Assembly: GCF_040438925.1 (NCBI RefSeq)
Contig: NZ_CP159258.1
Span: 758,001 to 822,000, forward strand
From: Pseudomonas sp. MYb327
Lineage (GTDB): Bacteria > Pseudomonadota > Gammaproteobacteria > Pseudomonadales > Pseudomonadaceae
Direction: 5' to 3'
DNA: 64,000 bases
Each line of letters starts with the position of its first letter. Position 1 is the first letter of the stretch. Both the position numbers and the translations under genes were made by a program. Positions 18,628 through 31,042 of the stretch are shown in pieces. The notes under the pieces are model-generated. The model had not been told where the DNA came from and did no database searches. It saw only the letters and a program-made list of their open reading frames with translations.

Positions 18628-20400
18628 ATGGCTAACATTCCAACGATTTCTTTCGACGCCATCATCATTGGTGGTGGCGGTGCCGGCATGCGCGCTGCGC
18701 TGCAACTGGCACAAGGCGGTCACAAGACTGCCGTAATCACCAAGGTATTCCCGACTCGTTCGCACACCGTATCGGCACAGGGTGGCATCACCTGCGCGAT
18801 CGCGTCCGCTGACCCGAACGATGACTGGCGCTGGCATATGTACGATACCGTCAAGGGTTCCGACTACATCGGTGACCAGGACGCTATCGAATACATGTGT
18901 CAGGAAGGCCCGGCCGCAGTTTTCGAGCTGGACCACATGGGTCTGCCGTTCTCCCGTACTGAAACCGGTCGTATCTACCAGCGTCCGTTCGGCGGTCAGT
19001 CCAAGGACTACGGCAAGGGCGGCCAGGCTGCTCGTACTTGCGCCGCGTCCGACCGTACCGGTCACGCGCTGTTGCATACCCTTTATCAGGGCAACCTGAA
19101 AGCCGGCACCACGTTCCTGAACGAGTACTACGCTGTTGACCTGGTAAAGAACGGTCAAGGCGAGTTCGTCGGCGTGATCGCGATCTGCATCGAAACCGGC
19201 GAAACCACCTACATCCGTGCCAAGGCTACCGTTCTGGCAACCGGCGGTGCAGGTCGTATCTACGCGTCCACCACCAACGCCCTGATCAACACCGGTGACG
19301 GCGTCGGCATGGCTCTGCGTGCTGGCGTTCCGGTACAAGACATTGAAATGTGGCAGTTCCACCCGACCGGCATCGCCGGCGCCGGTGTACTGGTTACTGA
19401 AGGTTGCCGTGGTGAAGGTGGTTACCTGATCAACAAGCACGGCGAGCGTTTCATGGAGCGTTATGCTCCGAACGCGAAAGACCTGGCTGGTCGTGACGTT
19501 GTTGCCCGTTCGATGGTTAAAGAAATCATCGCCGGTAACGGCTGTGGCCCTAATGGCGACCACGTAATGCTGAAACTCGACCATTTGGGCGAGGAAGTGT
19601 TGCACAGCCGTCTGCCAGGCATCTGCGAACTGTCGAAAACGTTTGCTCACGTTGACCCGGTTGTTGCTCCGGTTCCGGTTGTTCCAACCTGCCACTATAT
19701 GATGGGCGGCGTTGCCACCAACATTCACGGCCAGGCGATCACTCAGGACGCCGAAGGCGTGGACACCATCATCCCAGGCCTGTTCGCTGTAGGCGAAGTG
19801 GCTTGCGTATCGGTTCACGGTGCCAACCGTCTGGGTGGCAACTCGCTGCTCGACCTGGTGGTCTTCGGCCGTGCTGCCGGCCTGCACCTGGAAAAGGCGC
19901 TGACCGACGGTATCGAATACGACGACGCCACCGACGCCGATATCACTGCTGCATTGGCTCGTCTGTCCGCTCTGAACGAGCGTACCGATGGCGAAGACGT
20001 GGCAACCCTGCGTCGCGAACTGCAAAACTGCATGCAGAACTACTTCGGTGTATTCCGTACCGGCGAATACATGCAGAAGGGTATTGCCCAGCTGGCCGAT
20101 CTGCGCAAGCGCATCGCCAACGTCAAGATCAACGACAAGTCGCAGGCGTTCAACACTGCGCGTATCGAAGCTCTGGAACTGCAGAACCTGCTGGAAGTGG
20201 CCGAAGCTACCGCCATCGCTGCCGAAGTACGTAAAGAGTCCCGCGGCGCTCACGCCCGTGAAGACTTCGAAGATCGTGACGACGAAAACTGGCTGTGCCA
20301 CACCCTGTTCTTCCCGGGTGAGAAACGCGTCGCCAAGCGTGCCGTGAACTTCTCGCCGAAGACGGTTCCGACTTTTGAACCTAAGATTCGGACTTATTAA
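18628..20400 (+). CDS. sdhA: Succinate dehydrogenase flavoprotein subunit
   Basis: The 590-residue catalytic subunit, which oxidises succinate to fumarate. The FAD-binding motif [17 protein letters not shown] is at residues 11-27, and the covalent flavin link is His46 in [11 protein letters not shown]. The substrate region [20 protein letters not shown] and the catalytic segment [20 protein letters not shown] follow. The C-terminal domain ends in TFEPKIRTY. Length and order are standard. Confidence 0.98.
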   Translation: MANIPTISFDAIIIGGGGAGMRAALQLAQGGHKTAVITKVFPTRSHTVSAQGGITCAIASADPNDDWRWHMYDTVKGSDYIGDQDAIEYMCQEGPAAVFELDHMGLPFSRTETGRIYQRPFGGQSKDYGKGGQAARTCAASDRTGHALLHTLYQGNLKAGTTFLNEYYAVDLVKNGQGEFVGVIAICIETGETTYIRAKATVLATGGAGRIYASTTNALINTGDGVGMALRAGVPVQDIEMWQFHPTGIAGAGVLVTEGCRGEGGYLINKHGERFMERYAPNAKDLAGRDVVARSMVKEIIAGNGCGPNGDHVMLKLDHLGEEVLHSRLPGICELSKTFAHVDPVVAPVPVVPTCHYMMGGVATNIHGQAITQDAEGVDTIIPGLFAVGEVACVSVHGANRLGGNSLLDLVVFGRAAGLHLEKALTDGIEYDDATDADITAALARLSALNERTDGEDVATLRRELQNCMQNYFGVFRTGEYMQKGIAQLADLRKRIANVKINDKSQAFNTARIEALELQNLLEVAEATAIAAEVRKESRGAHAREDFEDRDDENWLCHTLFFPGEKRVAKRAVNFSPKTVPTFEPKIRTY

Positions 20401-20411
20401 GGGTGGCCGCC

Positions 20412-21116
20412 ATGTTGCAAGTCAGTGTTTATCGTTACAACCCTGATCAGGACGCTGCGCCGTTCATGCAGGAATTCCAGGTTGATACCGGTGGTAAAGA
20501 CCTGATGGTGCTGGATGTGCTGGCCCTGATCAAAGAGCAGGACGAAGGTTTCTCCTATCGTCGCTCTTGCCGTGAAGGTGTTTGCGGTTCCGACGGCATG
20601 AACATCAACGGAAAAAACGGCCTGGCGTGCGTTACGCCGCTGTCTGCCGTTGTAAAAGGTAACAAGTTGATCGTTCGTCCTCTGCCAGGTTTGCCGGTTA
20701 TCCGTGACCTGGTCGTCGATATGAGCATCTTCTACAAGCAATACGAGAAGGTTAAGCCTTACCTGCAGAACGATACTCCGGCTCCGGCCATCGAGCGTCT
20801 GCAGTCCCCGGAAGAGCGTGAAAAGCTCGACGGTCTGTACGAGTGCATCCTGTGTGCTTGCTGCTCGACCTCTTGCCCGTCCTTCTGGTGGAACCCGGAC
20901 AAATTCCTGGGTCCAGCTGCACTGCTGCAAGCGTACCGCTTCCTGGCAGACAGCCGTGATACCAAGACGTCCGAGCGTCTGGCTTCGCTGGATGACCCGT
21001 TCAGCGTATTCCGCTGCCGCGGGATCATGAACTGCGTCAACGTATGTCCGAAGGGCCTGAACCCGACTAAGGCCATCGGTCACATCCGTAACATGCTGCT
21101 CTCGAGCGGCGTGTGA
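20412..21116 (+). CDS. sdhB: Succinate dehydrogenase iron-sulfur subunit
   Basis: A 234-residue electron-transfer subunit. I choose ATG 20412 (MLQVSVYRYNPDQD) over an in-frame GTG nine bases upstream, because it matches Pseudomonas SdhB. The [2Fe-2S] ligands are in SCREGVCGSDGMNI and its downstream Cys. The [4Fe-4S] and [3Fe-4S] ligands are in CILCACCSTSCPSFWW and CRGIMNCVNVCPKGLNP. It is 11 bases after sdhA and completes complex II. Confidence 0.98.
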   Translation: MLQVSVYRYNPDQDAAPFMQEFQVDTGGKDLMVLDVLALIKEQDEGFSYRRSCREGVCGSDGMNINGKNGLACVTPLSAVVKGNKLIVRPLPGLPVIRDLVVDMSIFYKQYEKVKPYLQNDTPAPAIERLQSPEEREKLDGLYECILCACCSTSCPSFWWNPDKFLGPAALLQAYRFLADSRDTKTSERLASLDDPFSVFRCRGIMNCVNVCPKGLNPTKAIGHIRNMLLSSGV

Positions 21117-21380
21117 TTCAGCTGCTGTTGTAAGTGTTGTACCGCTGTACCCGTAGAGGCTAAGGCGCGGGCTTCAACCCGCGCCATAGCTATAACCAGA
21201 GCAGCAGCTTAAAAGGCGGCGGCTCTTATTTTGAAGAAATGAGACAAGCAGGGGCATCCGGGCTGGTACCCGGACTATCAGTGTGATCCTAGTGGCTTGT
21301 TTTGGTCGCTGCATTCGGACTTCTGCAAGTTTGCTCGGTGTCGACACCGGTGGTGTTCCCCTAACCGAGGGTGACCAAGC

Positions 21381-24212
21381 ATGCAAGAAAGCGTGATGCA
21401 GCGCATGTGGAACAGCGCCTACCTTTCCGGTAGTAACGCTGCCTATGTGGAAGAGCTCTACGAGCTCTACCTGCACGACCCTAACGCTGTGCCAGAAGAG
21501 TGGCGCACCTACTTCCAGAAGTTGCCTGCTGACGGCAACTCTGCCACCGATGTTTCGCACTCCACAATTCGCGATCATTTCGTCTTGCTGGCAAAGAACC
21601 AGCGCCGCGCCCAACCGGTTTCCGCCGGCAGCGTGAGCAGTGAGCACGAGAAGAAGCAAGTTGAAGTGCTGCGATTGATCCAGGCCTACCGTATGCGTGG
21701 CCACCAGGCAGCCCAGCTTGACCCGCTGGGGCTGTGGCAGCGTCCTGCACCTGCAGACCTGTCGATCAATCATTACGGCTTGACCAATGCCGATCTTGAT
21801 ACGACCTTCCGTGCCGGCGACCTGTTCATCGGCAAAGAGGAAGCGAGCCTACGCGAAATTCACGAAGCGTTGCAGCAGACATATTGCCGCACCATCGGCG
21901 CTGAATTTACGCACATCACCGATTCCGAGCAGCGCCAGTGGTTCCAGCAGCGTCTGGAAAGCGTGCGCGGCCGTCCGACGTACTCGGCCGACATCAAGGG
22001 TCACCTGCTCGAGCGCGTCACTGCCGGTGAAGGCCTGGAAAAATACCTGGGTACCAAATACCCGGGCACCAAGCGTTTCGGTCTGGAAGGCGGCGAGAGC
22101 CTGATTCCGATGCTCGACGAATTGATCCAGCGTTCCGGTTCCTACGGCACCAAGGAAATCGTCATCGGCATGGCCCACCGTGGCCGTCTGAACGTGCTGG
22201 TCAATACCTTCGGCAAGAACCCGCGCGAGCTGTTCGACGAGTTCGAAGGCAAGAAGAAGGTCGAGCTGGGTTCCGGTGACGTTAAATACCACCAGGGCTT
22301 CTCGTCCAACGTCATGACCACCGGCGGTGAAGTTCACCTGGCCATGGCCTTCAACCCGTCCCACCTGGAAATCGTATCTCCAGTGGTCGAGGGTTCGGTT
22401 CGCGCCCGTCAGGATCGTCGTAACGACCCGACCGGTGAGAAAGTCCTGCCGATCTCCATCCACGGTGACGCGGCATTCGCCGGTCAAGGCGTGGTGATGG
22501 AAACCTTCCAGATGTCGCAAACCCGTGGTTTCAAGACCGGCGGTACCGTGCACATCGTGATCAACAACCAGGTCGGTTTCACCATCAGCAACCCGCTGGA
22601 CTCGCGCTCCACCGAGTACGCGACCGACGTTGCGAAAATGATCCAAGCGCCGATCCTCCATGTGAATGGCGATGATCCGGAAGCCGTATTGTTCGTGACC
22701 CAGCTGGCCATCGACTACCGCATGCAGTTCAAGCGTGACGTGGTGATCGACCTGGTCTGCTACCGTCGTCGCGGCCACAACGAGGCCGACGAGCCAAGTG
22801 GCACCCAGCCTCTGATGTATCAGCAGATCACCAAACAGCGCACCACCCGTGAGCTGTATGCCGATCGTCTGACCCAGAGCGGTGTCATCGACGCAGAGCG
22901 TGTTCAGGCGAAAGTCGACGAATATCGCAACGCGTTGGACAACGGTCTGCACGTAGTAAAAAGCCTGGTCAAAGAGCCGAACAAAGAGTTGTTCGTGGAC
23001 TGGCGTCCGTATCTGGGCCACGCCTGGACTGCGCGTCACGACACTCGTTTCGACCTCAAGACCTTGCAGGAACTGTCCGCCAAGCTGCTGGAAATCCCGG
23101 AAGGCTTCGTGGTTCAGCGCCAGGTCTCGAAAATCTACGAAGACCGTCAGAAGATGCAAGCCGGCGGCCTGCCGATCAACTGGGGTTACGCCGAAACCAT
23201 GGCGTACGCGACCCTGGCGTTCGAAGGTCACCCGATCCGCATGACCGGCCAGGACATCGGCCGCGGTACGTTCTCGCACCGTCATGCCGTGTTGCACAAC
23301 CAGAAAGACGCGGGCACCTACATCCCGTTGCAGAACCTGTACGACGGTCAGCCACGTTTCGACCTGTACGACTCGTTCCTGTCCGAAGAAGCGGTACTGG
23401 CGTTCGAGTACGGTTATTCGACCACCACGCCTGATGCGCTGGTTATCTGGGAAGCCCAGTTCGGCGACTTCGCCAACGGCGCCCAGGTCGTTATTGACCA
23501 GTTCATCACCAGTGGCGAGCACAAGTGGGGCCGTCTCTGCGGTCTGACCATGCTGCTGCCGCACGGTTATGAAGGTCAGGGTCCGGAGCACTCGTCGGCT
23601 CGTCTCGAGCGTTACCTGCAACTGTGCGCCGAGCACAACATTCAGGTAGCCGTACCGACCACGCCGGCTCAGATTTATCACTTGCTGCGCCGTCAGGTGA
23701 TTCGCCCACTGCGCAAGCCATTGATCGTTCTGACTCCGAAGTCGCTGCTGCGTCATAAACTGGCCATTTCGACCCTGGAAGATCTGGCCGAAGGTTCGTT
23801 CCAGACCGTGATCCCGGAAATCGATGCTCAAGACCCGTCCAAGGTCGAGCGCGTTGTTCTGTGTAGTGGCAAGGTCTACTACGACCTGCTGGAAAAACGC
23901 CGTGCCGAAGGTCGTGATGACATCGCCATCGTGCGTATCGAGCAGCTGTACCCATTCCCTGAGGACGACTTGAAAGAAGTCCTGGCTCCTTATACCAACG
24001 TCAAGCATGCCGTTTGGTGTCAGGAAGAGCCGATGAACCAGGGTGCGTGGTACTGCAGCCAACACCACATGCGTCGCAGCATCAGCAACCTCGACAAGTC
24101 TCTCGTACTCGAGTACGCGGGCCGTGAGGCTTCTGCTGCACCCGCATGCGGTTATGCATCGATGCACGCTGAGCAGCAGGAAAAACTGCTGCAAGACGCC
24201 TTTACTGTTTAA
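21381..24212 (+). CDS. sucA: 2-oxoglutarate dehydrogenase E1 component
   Basis: A 943-residue thiamine-diphosphate E1 enzyme that decarboxylates 2-oxoglutarate and loads succinyl onto the lipoyl group of SucB. The N-terminal segment WNSAYLSGSNAAYVEELYEL is typical. The ThDP region includes EIVIGMAHRGRLNVLVNTFG and HGDAAFAGQGVVMET, and the transketolase-like domain contains GQDIGRGTFSHRHAV. A 264-bp gap after sdhB may hold an additional promoter. A very long open frame on the opposite strand is a codon-bias shadow. Confidence 0.98.
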   Translation: MQESVMQRMWNSAYLSGSNAAYVEELYELYLHDPNAVPEEWRTYFQKLPADGNSATDVSHSTIRDHFVLLAKNQRRAQPVSAGSVSSEHEKKQVEVLRLIQAYRMRGHQAAQLDPLGLWQRPAPADLSINHYGLTNADLDTTFRAGDLFIGKEEASLREIHEALQQTYCRTIGAEFTHITDSEQRQWFQQRLESVRGRPTYSADIKGHLLERVTAGEGLEKYLGTKYPGTKRFGLEGGESLIPMLDELIQRSGSYGTKEIVIGMAHRGRLNVLVNTFGKNPRELFDEFEGKKKVELGSGDVKYHQGFSSNVMTTGGEVHLAMAFNPSHLEIVSPVVEGSVRARQDRRNDPTGEKVLPISIHGDAAFAGQGVVMETFQMSQTRGFKTGGTVHIVINNQVGFTISNPLDSRSTEYATDVAKMIQAPILHVNGDDPEAVLFVTQLAIDYRMQFKRDVVIDLVCYRRRGHNEADEPSGTQPLMYQQITKQRTTRELYADRLTQSGVIDAERVQAKVDEYRNALDNGLHVVKSLVKEPNKELFVDWRPYLGHAWTARHDTRFDLKTLQELSAKLLEIPEGFVVQRQVSKIYEDRQKMQAGGLPINWGYAETMAYATLAFEGHPIRMTGQDIGRGTFSHRHAVLHNQKDAGTYIPLQNLYDGQPRFDLYDSFLSEEAVLAFEYGYSTTTPDALVIWEAQFGDFANGAQVVIDQFITSGEHKWGRLCGLTMLLPHGYEGQGPEHSSARLERYLQLCAEHNIQVAVPTTPAQIYHLLRRQVIRPLRKPLIVLTPKSLLRHKLAISTLEDLAEGSFQTVIPEIDAQDPSKVERVVLCSGKVYYDLLEKRRAEGRDDIAIVRIEQLYPFPEDDLKEVLAPYTNVKHAVWCQEEPMNQGAWYCSQHHMRRSISNLDKSLVLEYAGREASAAPACGYASMHAEQQEKLLQDAFTV

Positions 24213-24254
24213 CGCCTTCGCGCACCTGAAACCGAATTTAAGGACCCACAGATA

Positions 24255-25475
24255 ATGGCTATCGAAATCAAAGCCCCCACTTTCCCGGAATCGGTTGCCG
24301 ACGGCACCGTTGCCACCTGGCACAAACAACCGGGCGACGCTGTAAAGCGTGATGACCTGATCGTCGACATCGAAACCGACAAGGTTGTGCTGGAAGTGTT
24401 GGCCACTGCTGACGGCGTGCTGGGCGCTATCGTCAAGAACGAAGGCGACACCGTTCTGTCCGACGAAGTCCTGGGCTCCATCGAAGCCGGCGGCGCTGCT
24501 GCTGCCCCGGCTGCCGCTGCTGCTCCGGCCGCTGCACAAGCTGCTGCTCCAGCTGCCGAAGGCGAAGACGATCCTGTTGCTGCACCGGCTGCTCGCAAGC
24601 TGGCTGAAGAAAACGGCATCAACATCGCTTCCGTTGCCGGCACTGGCAAAGGCGGTCGTGTGACCAAGGAAGACGTGGTTGCAGCGGTTGCTGCCAAGAA
24701 AGCCGCTCCGGCTGCCGCGCCTGCCAAGGCTGCTGCTCCTTCGGCCGCCGCTCCTGTGTTCGCCGCTGGCGACCGCATCGAGAAGCGCGTACCGATGACC
24801 CGCGTTCGCGCCACTGTGGCCAAGCGTCTGGTTGAAGCTCAATCGAACATGGCAATGCTGACCACTTTCAACGAAGTCGACATGACCGAAGTCATGGCCC
24901 TGCGTTCGAAGTACAAGGACCTGTTCGAGAAGTCCCACAATGGCGTACGCCTGGGCTTCATGTCGTTCTTCGTGAAAGCGGCCACCGAAGCGCTGAAACG
25001 CTTCCCGGCTGTCAACGCCTCGATCGACGGCGGCGACATCGTTTACCACGGCTACGCTGACGTCGGCGTTGCAGTTTCCAGCGATCGCGGCCTGGTCGTA
25101 CCGGTTCTGCGTAACGCCGAACTGATGAGCCTGGCTGAAATCGAAGGCGGCATCGCCACCTTCGGCAAGAAAGCCCGCGACGGTAAGCTGTCGATGGACG
25201 AAATGACCGGTGGTACTTTCACCATCACCAACGGTGGTACTTTCGGTTCGATGATGTCGACCCCGATCGTCAACCCGCCGCAAGCCGCTATCCTGGGCAT
25301 GCACAACATTCTGCAGCGTCCTATGGCGATCAACGGTCAGGTCGTTATCCGTCCGATGATGTACCTGGCTCTGTCCTACGATCACCGTCTGATCGATGGC
25401 AAAGAAGCTGTGACCTTCCTGGTGACCATCAAGAACCTGCTGGAAGACCCGGCTCGTCTGTTGCTGGATATCTGA
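24255..25475 (+). CDS. sucB: Dihydrolipoamide succinyltransferase (E2 of 2-oxoglutarate dehydrogenase)
   Basis: A 406-residue E2 protein. The N-terminal lipoyl domain has Lys43 in [13 protein letters not shown]. Alanine/proline-rich linkers flank the E3/E1-binding domain ([29 protein letters not shown]). The C-terminal catalytic domain ends with the CoA-acyltransferase motif [12 protein letters not shown] (His and Asp). It follows sucA after 42 bases. It transfers succinyl from lipoate to CoA and forms the core of the complex. Confidence 0.98.
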   Translation: MAIEIKAPTFPESVADGTVATWHKQPGDAVKRDDLIVDIETDKVVLEVLATADGVLGAIVKNEGDTVLSDEVLGSIEAGGAAAAPAAAAAPAAAQAAAPAAEGEDDPVAAPAARKLAEENGINIASVAGTGKGGRVTKEDVVAAVAAKKAAPAAAPAKAAAPSAAAPVFAAGDRIEKRVPMTRVRATVAKRLVEAQSNMAMLTTFNEVDMTEVMALRSKYKDLFEKSHNGVRLGFMSFFVKAATEALKRFPAVNASIDGGDIVYHGYADVGVAVSSDRGLVVPVLRNAELMSLAEIEGGIATFGKKARDGKLSMDEMTGGTFTITNGGTFGSMMSTPIVNPPQAAILGMHNILQRPMAINGQVVIRPMMYLALSYDHRLIDGKEAVTFLVTIKNLLEDPARLLLDI

Positions 25476-25479
25476 TAGA

Positions 25480-25560
25480 AGCAGTCGCGAGCTGCAAGCT
25501 TCAAGCTGCCAGTAAAGGCAGTTTGGCTTGTGGCTTGCGGCTTCAAGCTTTTCGCTAAAG
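25480..25560. repeat. AGCTTCAAGCTGCAAGC-type repeat in the sucB-lpd gap
   Basis: The 97-bp gap carries GAGCTGCAAGCTTCAAGCTG and, after a small CTGCC/GGCAG hairpin, GGCTTGCGGCTTCAAGCTTT. These are imperfect repeats of one motif. Similar low-complexity REP-like blocks occur between Pseudomonas genes. It lies inside the operon, before the lpd ribosome site AGAGGA. Confidence 0.65.
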
Positions 25561-25572
25561 AGGATTTTTTGA

Positions 25573-27009
<1,437 letters not shown>

Positions 27010-27091
27010 GACACAATAAGAAACCACGGCGGTACGGCCCGTCGTGAGCCTTGCATGCAAGACTCACCGCGGAATGTCCGCTGGACGCAGT

Positions 27092-27131
27092 CTTGCGTAG
27101 CTGCACCGGTTGTCCGGAAAGGCTACGCAAG
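27092..27131 (+). promoter_or_regulatory. Stable hairpin in the lpd-sucC gap
   Basis: The perfect 10-bp stem CTTGCGTAGC / GCTACGCAAG encloses an inner CCGG TTGT CCGG stem-loop (27106-27117). It is not followed by a T run, so it is not a standard terminator. It lies 77 bases before the sucC start in a 198-bp gap, and could be an mRNA processing or stability element, or part of a leader. Confidence 0.6.
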
Positions 27132-27207
27132 CAGCAGTCACAGGTGGTGCGGCACTTGAACAAGTGCAGCACCGAATGCGCAGTACCTAACGAAGACGGT
27201 AATAAGC

Positions 27208-28374
27208 ATGAATCTTCACGAGTATCAGGGTAAGCAGCTGTTCGCTGAGTACGGCCTGCCAGTTTCCACCGGTTACGCGGTAGACACCCCGGAAGCAGCA
27301 GCAGAAGCTTGCGACAAAATCGGCGGCAGCGAGTGGGTTGTCAAAGCCCAGGTCCACGCCGGTGGTCGCGGTAAAGCGGGCGGCGTTAAGCTGGTTCGCA
27401 GCAAAGAAGACGCTAAGGCATTCGCACAGCAGTGGCTGGGCAAGCGTCTGGTGACTTACCAGACTGACGCCAATGGTCAGCCAGTCACCAAGATCCTGGT
27501 TGAATCGTGCACTGATATCGCTAAAGAGCTGTACCTGGGCGCTGTCGTTGACCGTTCGAGCCGTCGTATCGTGTTCATGGCTTCCACCGAAGGTGGCGTG
27601 GACATCGAGAAAATCGCTCACGACACTCCAGAAAAAATTCTGAAAGCCACTATCGATCCACTGGTTGGCGCTCAGCCATTCCAGGGTCGCGAGCTGGCAT
27701 TCCAGTTGGGTCTGGAAGGCAAGCAAGTTGCCCAGTTCGCCAAGATCTTCGTAGGTCTGGCCAAACTGTTCAAGGATCACGACCTGGCCCTGCTGGAAGT
27801 GAACCCGCTGGTGATCAAGGCTGACGGCGATCTGCACTGCCTCGATGCCAAGATCAACATCGACGCCAACGCCATGTACCGTCAGCCTAAGCTGAAGACT
27901 TTCCACGATCCGTCGCAAGACGATCCGCGCGAAGCGCACGCTGCCAAGTTCGAACTGAACTACGTAGCACTGGAAGGCAACATCGGTTGCATGGTCAACG
28001 GTGCTGGCCTGGCCATGGGTACCATGGACATCGTCAACCTGCATGGCGGCAAGCCAGCCAACTTCCTCGACGTGGGCGGCGGTGCTACCAAAGAACGCGT
28101 TACCGAAGCGTTCAAAATCATTCTGTCCGACACCAACGTCGCTGCAGTACTGGTTAACATCTTCGGCGGCATCGTTCGTTGCGACATGATTGCCGAAGGC
28201 ATCATCGGTGCAGTGAAAGAAGTCGGCGTGAAAATCCCGGTTGTTGTGCGCCTTGAAGGCAACAACGCTGAGCTGGGCGCTAAAGTACTGGCAGAAAGCG
28301 GTTTGAACATCATCGCTGCTACCAGCCTGACCGACGCTGCTCAACAAGTTGTCAAAGCTGCGGAGGGCAAATAA
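27208..28374 (+). CDS. sucC: Succinyl-CoA synthetase beta subunit (ADP-forming)
   Basis: A 388-residue ATP-grasp subunit. It begins [20 protein letters not shown], the family start, with ATP-grasp segments [20 protein letters not shown] and [20 protein letters not shown]. The C-terminal part includes [20 protein letters not shown] and [15 protein letters not shown]. With SucD it converts succinyl-CoA to succinate with formation of ATP. Its TAA overlaps the sucD ATG by one base. Confidence 0.98.
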   Translation: MNLHEYQGKQLFAEYGLPVSTGYAVDTPEAAAEACDKIGGSEWVVKAQVHAGGRGKAGGVKLVRSKEDAKAFAQQWLGKRLVTYQTDANGQPVTKILVESCTDIAKELYLGAVVDRSSRRIVFMASTEGGVDIEKIAHDTPEKILKATIDPLVGAQPFQGRELAFQLGLEGKQVAQFAKIFVGLAKLFKDHDLALLEVNPLVIKADGDLHCLDAKINIDANAMYRQPKLKTFHDPSQDDPREAHAAKFELNYVALEGNIGCMVNGAGLAMGTMDIVNLHGGKPANFLDVGGGATKERVTEAFKIILSDTNVAAVLVNIFGGIVRCDMIAEGIIGAVKEVGVKIPVVVRLEGNNAELGAKVLAESGLNIIAATSLTDAAQQVVKAAEGK

Positions 28375-29255
28375 TGAGCGTCCTGATCAATAAAGACACC
28401 AAAGTTATCTGCCAGGGTATTACCGGTTCGCAAGGTAGTTTCCACACCCAGCAAGCCATCGAGTACGGCACCAAGATGGTGGGTGGTGTAACTCCAGGCA
28501 AAGGCGGCACCGAGCACCTGGGTCTGCCGGTGTTCAACACCGTTAAAGACGCAGTAGAAGCCACTGGCGCTACCGCCAGCGTGATCTACGTTCCGGCTCC
28601 TTTCTGCAAAGATTCGATCCTGGAAGCTGCTTTCGGCGGCATCAAGCTGATCGTCTGCATCACCGAAGGCATTCCTACCCTGGACATGCTGGACGCTAAA
28701 GTTAAGTGCGACGAGCTGGGTGTTACCCTGATCGGCCCTAACTGCCCAGGCGTGATCACCCCAGGCGAATGCAAGATCGGCATCATGCCAGGTCACATTC
28801 ACTTGCCAGGCAAAGTCGGTATCGTTTCCCGTTCCGGCACCCTGACCTACGAAGCTGTTAAGCAGACTACTGACGCCGGTTTCGGTCAGTCGACTTGCGT
28901 CGGCATCGGTGGTGACCCGATCCCGGGTTCGAACTTCATCGACATCCTGAAACTGTTCCAGGAAGACCCGAAGACCGAAGCGATCGTAATGATCGGTGAG
29001 ATCGGCGGTTCGGCTGAAGAAGAAGCGGCTGCCTACATCAAGGCACACGTGACCAAGCCGGTTGTTTCCTACATCGCTGGTGTGACTGCTCCTCCGGGCA
29101 AGCGCATGGGCCATGCTGGCGCAATCATCTCTGGCGGCAAAGGCACTGCAGACGAGAAATTCGCTGCTCTGCAAGACGCAGGCGTTAAAACCGTGCGTTC
29201 GCTGGCAGACATCGGCAAGGCCCTGGCCGAGCTGACCGGTTGGGCTGTCAAGTAA
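28374..29255 (+). CDS. sucD: Succinyl-CoA synthetase alpha subunit
   Basis: A 293-residue subunit carrying the CoA site and the phosphohistidine. The N-terminal CoA-binding domain begins [20 protein letters not shown], and the active-site His is in [19 protein letters not shown] near residue 246. It overlaps sucC by one base and is the last gene of the sdh-suc block, followed by a terminator. Confidence 0.98.
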   Translation: MSVLINKDTKVICQGITGSQGSFHTQQAIEYGTKMVGGVTPGKGGTEHLGLPVFNTVKDAVEATGATASVIYVPAPFCKDSILEAAFGGIKLIVCITEGIPTLDMLDAKVKCDELGVTLIGPNCPGVITPGECKIGIMPGHIHLPGKVGIVSRSGTLTYEAVKQTTDAGFGQSTCVGIGGDPIPGSNFIDILKLFQEDPKTEAIVMIGEIGGSAEEEAAAYIKAHVTKPVVSYIAGVTAPPGKRMGHAGAIISGGKGTADEKFAALQDAGVKTVRSLADIGKALAELTGWAVK

Positions 29256-29284
29256 GCCTCGCGCTTAGCTGACGCTTCACCAAG

Positions 29285-29316
29285 CAAAGGCCACCTTCGG
29301 GTGGCCTTTGTGTTTT
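29285..29316 (+). terminator. Rho-independent terminator of the suc operon
   Basis: The hairpin AAAGGCCACC TTCG GGTGGCCTTT is followed by TGTTTT. The very stable TTCG tetraloop and its place 30 bases after sucD support the call. Confidence 0.92.
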
Positions 29317-29331
29317 ATGGCAACACCGATC

Positions 29332-29410
29332 TGTAGGAGCCGGCTTGCTGGCGATAAAGCTCCATGGCGTGTCAGACATACCGCCATCGCTGGCAAGCCA
29401 GCTCCTACAG
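29332..29410. repeat. REP palindrome pair
   Basis: Arms TGTAGGAGCCGGCTTGCTGG and CCAGCTCCTACAG-type complement lie just downstream of the suc terminator. The rest of the 395-bp gap up to brnQ shows no gene and must hold the brnQ promoter. Confidence 0.9.
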
Positions 29411-29650
29411 TTCCATCGCAGATGAAAATTACGTACGTAAACGCGACACGAAAATGTCGCGTATCGGATAGTTTGCCCTCTAACAGTGCGTTTGCCGCCC
29501 AAATTCGTTAGGCTACGCGCCATTTTTGCGTTTGCGCCCACAAGGCTGCAACGCGCTAAAAGGGTTGGTCCCATACGGACTGACAGCATTTCCCTCACCC
29601 ATAGGGAAATCCCTCTCTAAATTCCGATTCAGTAGTGTGGTATTTCCTTA

Positions 29651-30964
29651 ATGAAAGTGTTGAAAGGCCAGGACATCCTGGCACTTGGTTTTATGACGTT
29701 TGCCCTGTTCGTCGGGGCCGGCAACATCATCTTCCCGCCTATCGTCGGTTTGCAGTCCGGGCCTCACGTCTGGATGGCGGCGCTGGGCTTTCTGATTACT
29801 GCGGTCGGTCTGCCGGTGGTCACCGTCGTGGCCCTGGCCAAGGTCGGTGGTGCCATGGATGCGTTGAGCAGCCCGATCGGCAAGATCGCCGGTGGCTTGC
29901 TGGCAGCCGCTTGCTACCTCGCCGTCGGCCCGCTGTTTGCGACGCCGCGTACGGCTACCGTGTCGTTTGAAGTCGGCCTTGCGCCATTGACCGGCGAGAG
30001 CCCGCTGGCGTTGTTCCTCTACAGTTCGGTGTACTTCCTGGTGGTGTTCTTCATCTCACTCTATCCGGGCCGTCTGCTCGATACCGTAGGACGTTTCCTC
30101 GCACCGCTGAAGATCATCGCCCTGGCCGTTCTCGGCATCGCCGCGTTCGCTTTGCCTGCGGGTGACATTGGCCATGCAACGCCTGAGTATGTAGCGGCGC
30201 CGTTCTCCCAGGGGTTCATCAATGGTTATCTGACCATGGATACCCTCGGCGCGCTGGTGTTCGGCATCGTGATCGTCAACGCCATTCGCTCTCGCGGTGT
30301 CGAGTCGCCGGCGTTGATCACCCGTTACGCGATCATTGCCGGTTTGATTGCCGGCGTGGGCCTGGCGCTGGTCTACGTCAGCCTGTTCCGCCTCGGTTCG
30401 GGCAGTCATGAAGTGGCGGCTGGCGCGACCAACGGCGCGGCGGTTTTGCATGCCTACGTGCAGCACACCTTTGGCTCCCTGGGCAGCGGTTTCCTCGCGG
30501 TGCTGATTTCTCTGGCGTGCCTGGTAACGGCGGTCGGCCTGACTTGCGCCTGTGCTGAATACTTCAGCCGTGTGCTGCCACTGTCCTACAAGACGTTGGT
30601 CATTATCCTCGCCGCGTTCTCCCTGTTGGTATCGAACCTGGGCCTGACCAAGCTGATTGCGTTCTCGATCCCGGTACTGACCGCGATCTACCCGCCGTGC
30701 ATCGCCCTGGTGGCCCTGAGCTTCTGCAAGGATTTCTGGCATGAACAGGGCCGCATCGTCGGTCCGGTGATGCTGGTGTCATTCATCTTCGGTCTGATCG
30801 ATGCCCTCAAGGGGGCCGGTCTCGCGGAGTGGATGCCGTCGCAACTGGCTCATTTGCCATTGAGCGAACAAGGTCTGGCGTGGCTGGTGCCGTCGGTAAT
30901 GACCTTGGTGGTTGCGGTGGTTTGCGACCGTCTGCTGGGCAAGCGCGAAGAAGCCCTGGCTTAA
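29651..30964 (+). CDS. brnQ: Branched-chain amino acid carrier (LIVCS family)
   Basis: A 437-residue sodium-coupled carrier for leucine, isoleucine and valine. It starts [20 protein letters not shown] and has the family signature [18 protein letters not shown] (residues 20-37). About twelve hydrophobic spans follow. In P. aeruginosa the gene in this position, after sucD, is called braB. Its terminator is intact, but IS copy 1 has inserted directly after it. Confidence 0.95.
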   Translation: MKVLKGQDILALGFMTFALFVGAGNIIFPPIVGLQSGPHVWMAALGFLITAVGLPVVTVVALAKVGGAMDALSSPIGKIAGGLLAAACYLAVGPLFATPRTATVSFEVGLAPLTGESPLALFLYSSVYFLVVFFISLYPGRLLDTVGRFLAPLKIIALAVLGIAAFALPAGDIGHATPEYVAAPFSQGFINGYLTMDTLGALVFGIVIVNAIRSRGVESPALITRYAIIAGLIAGVGLALVYVSLFRLGSGSHEVAAGATNGAAVLHAYVQHTFGSLGSGFLAVLISLACLVTAVGLTCACAEYFSRVLPLSYKTLVIILAAFSLLVSNLGLTKLIAFSIPVLTAIYPPCIALVALSFCKDFWHEQGRIVGPVMLVSFIFGLIDALKGAGLAEWMPSQLAHLPLSEQGLAWLVPSVMTLVVAVVCDRLLGKREEALA

Positions 30965-31006
30965 GCGTTGTCGGCCCGCCACGAGCGGGCCTGCGGGCAA
31001 AGACAG

Positions 31007-31042
31007 AAATGCCCCGTATCAATCGATACGGGGCATTTTTTA
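31007..31042 (+). terminator. brnQ terminator, T tract duplicated by IS copy 1
   Basis: The stem GCCCCGTATC / GATACGGGGC with loop AATC is followed by ATTTTTTA (31035-31042), which is exactly the left target duplication of IS copy 1. The terminator stays complete after insertion. Confidence 0.93.

Noticed and set aside
18124..20301. A 725-codon minus-strand frame opposite sdhD and sdhA
   Set aside because: Same cause; the plus-strand Sdh proteins are unmistakable.
21849..25385. An open frame of 1,178 codons on the minus strand, opposite sucA and sucB
   Set aside because: It is a shadow of strong codon bias in highly expressed GC-rich genes. It crosses two genes and their spacer, has no ribosome site and its product resembles nothing.
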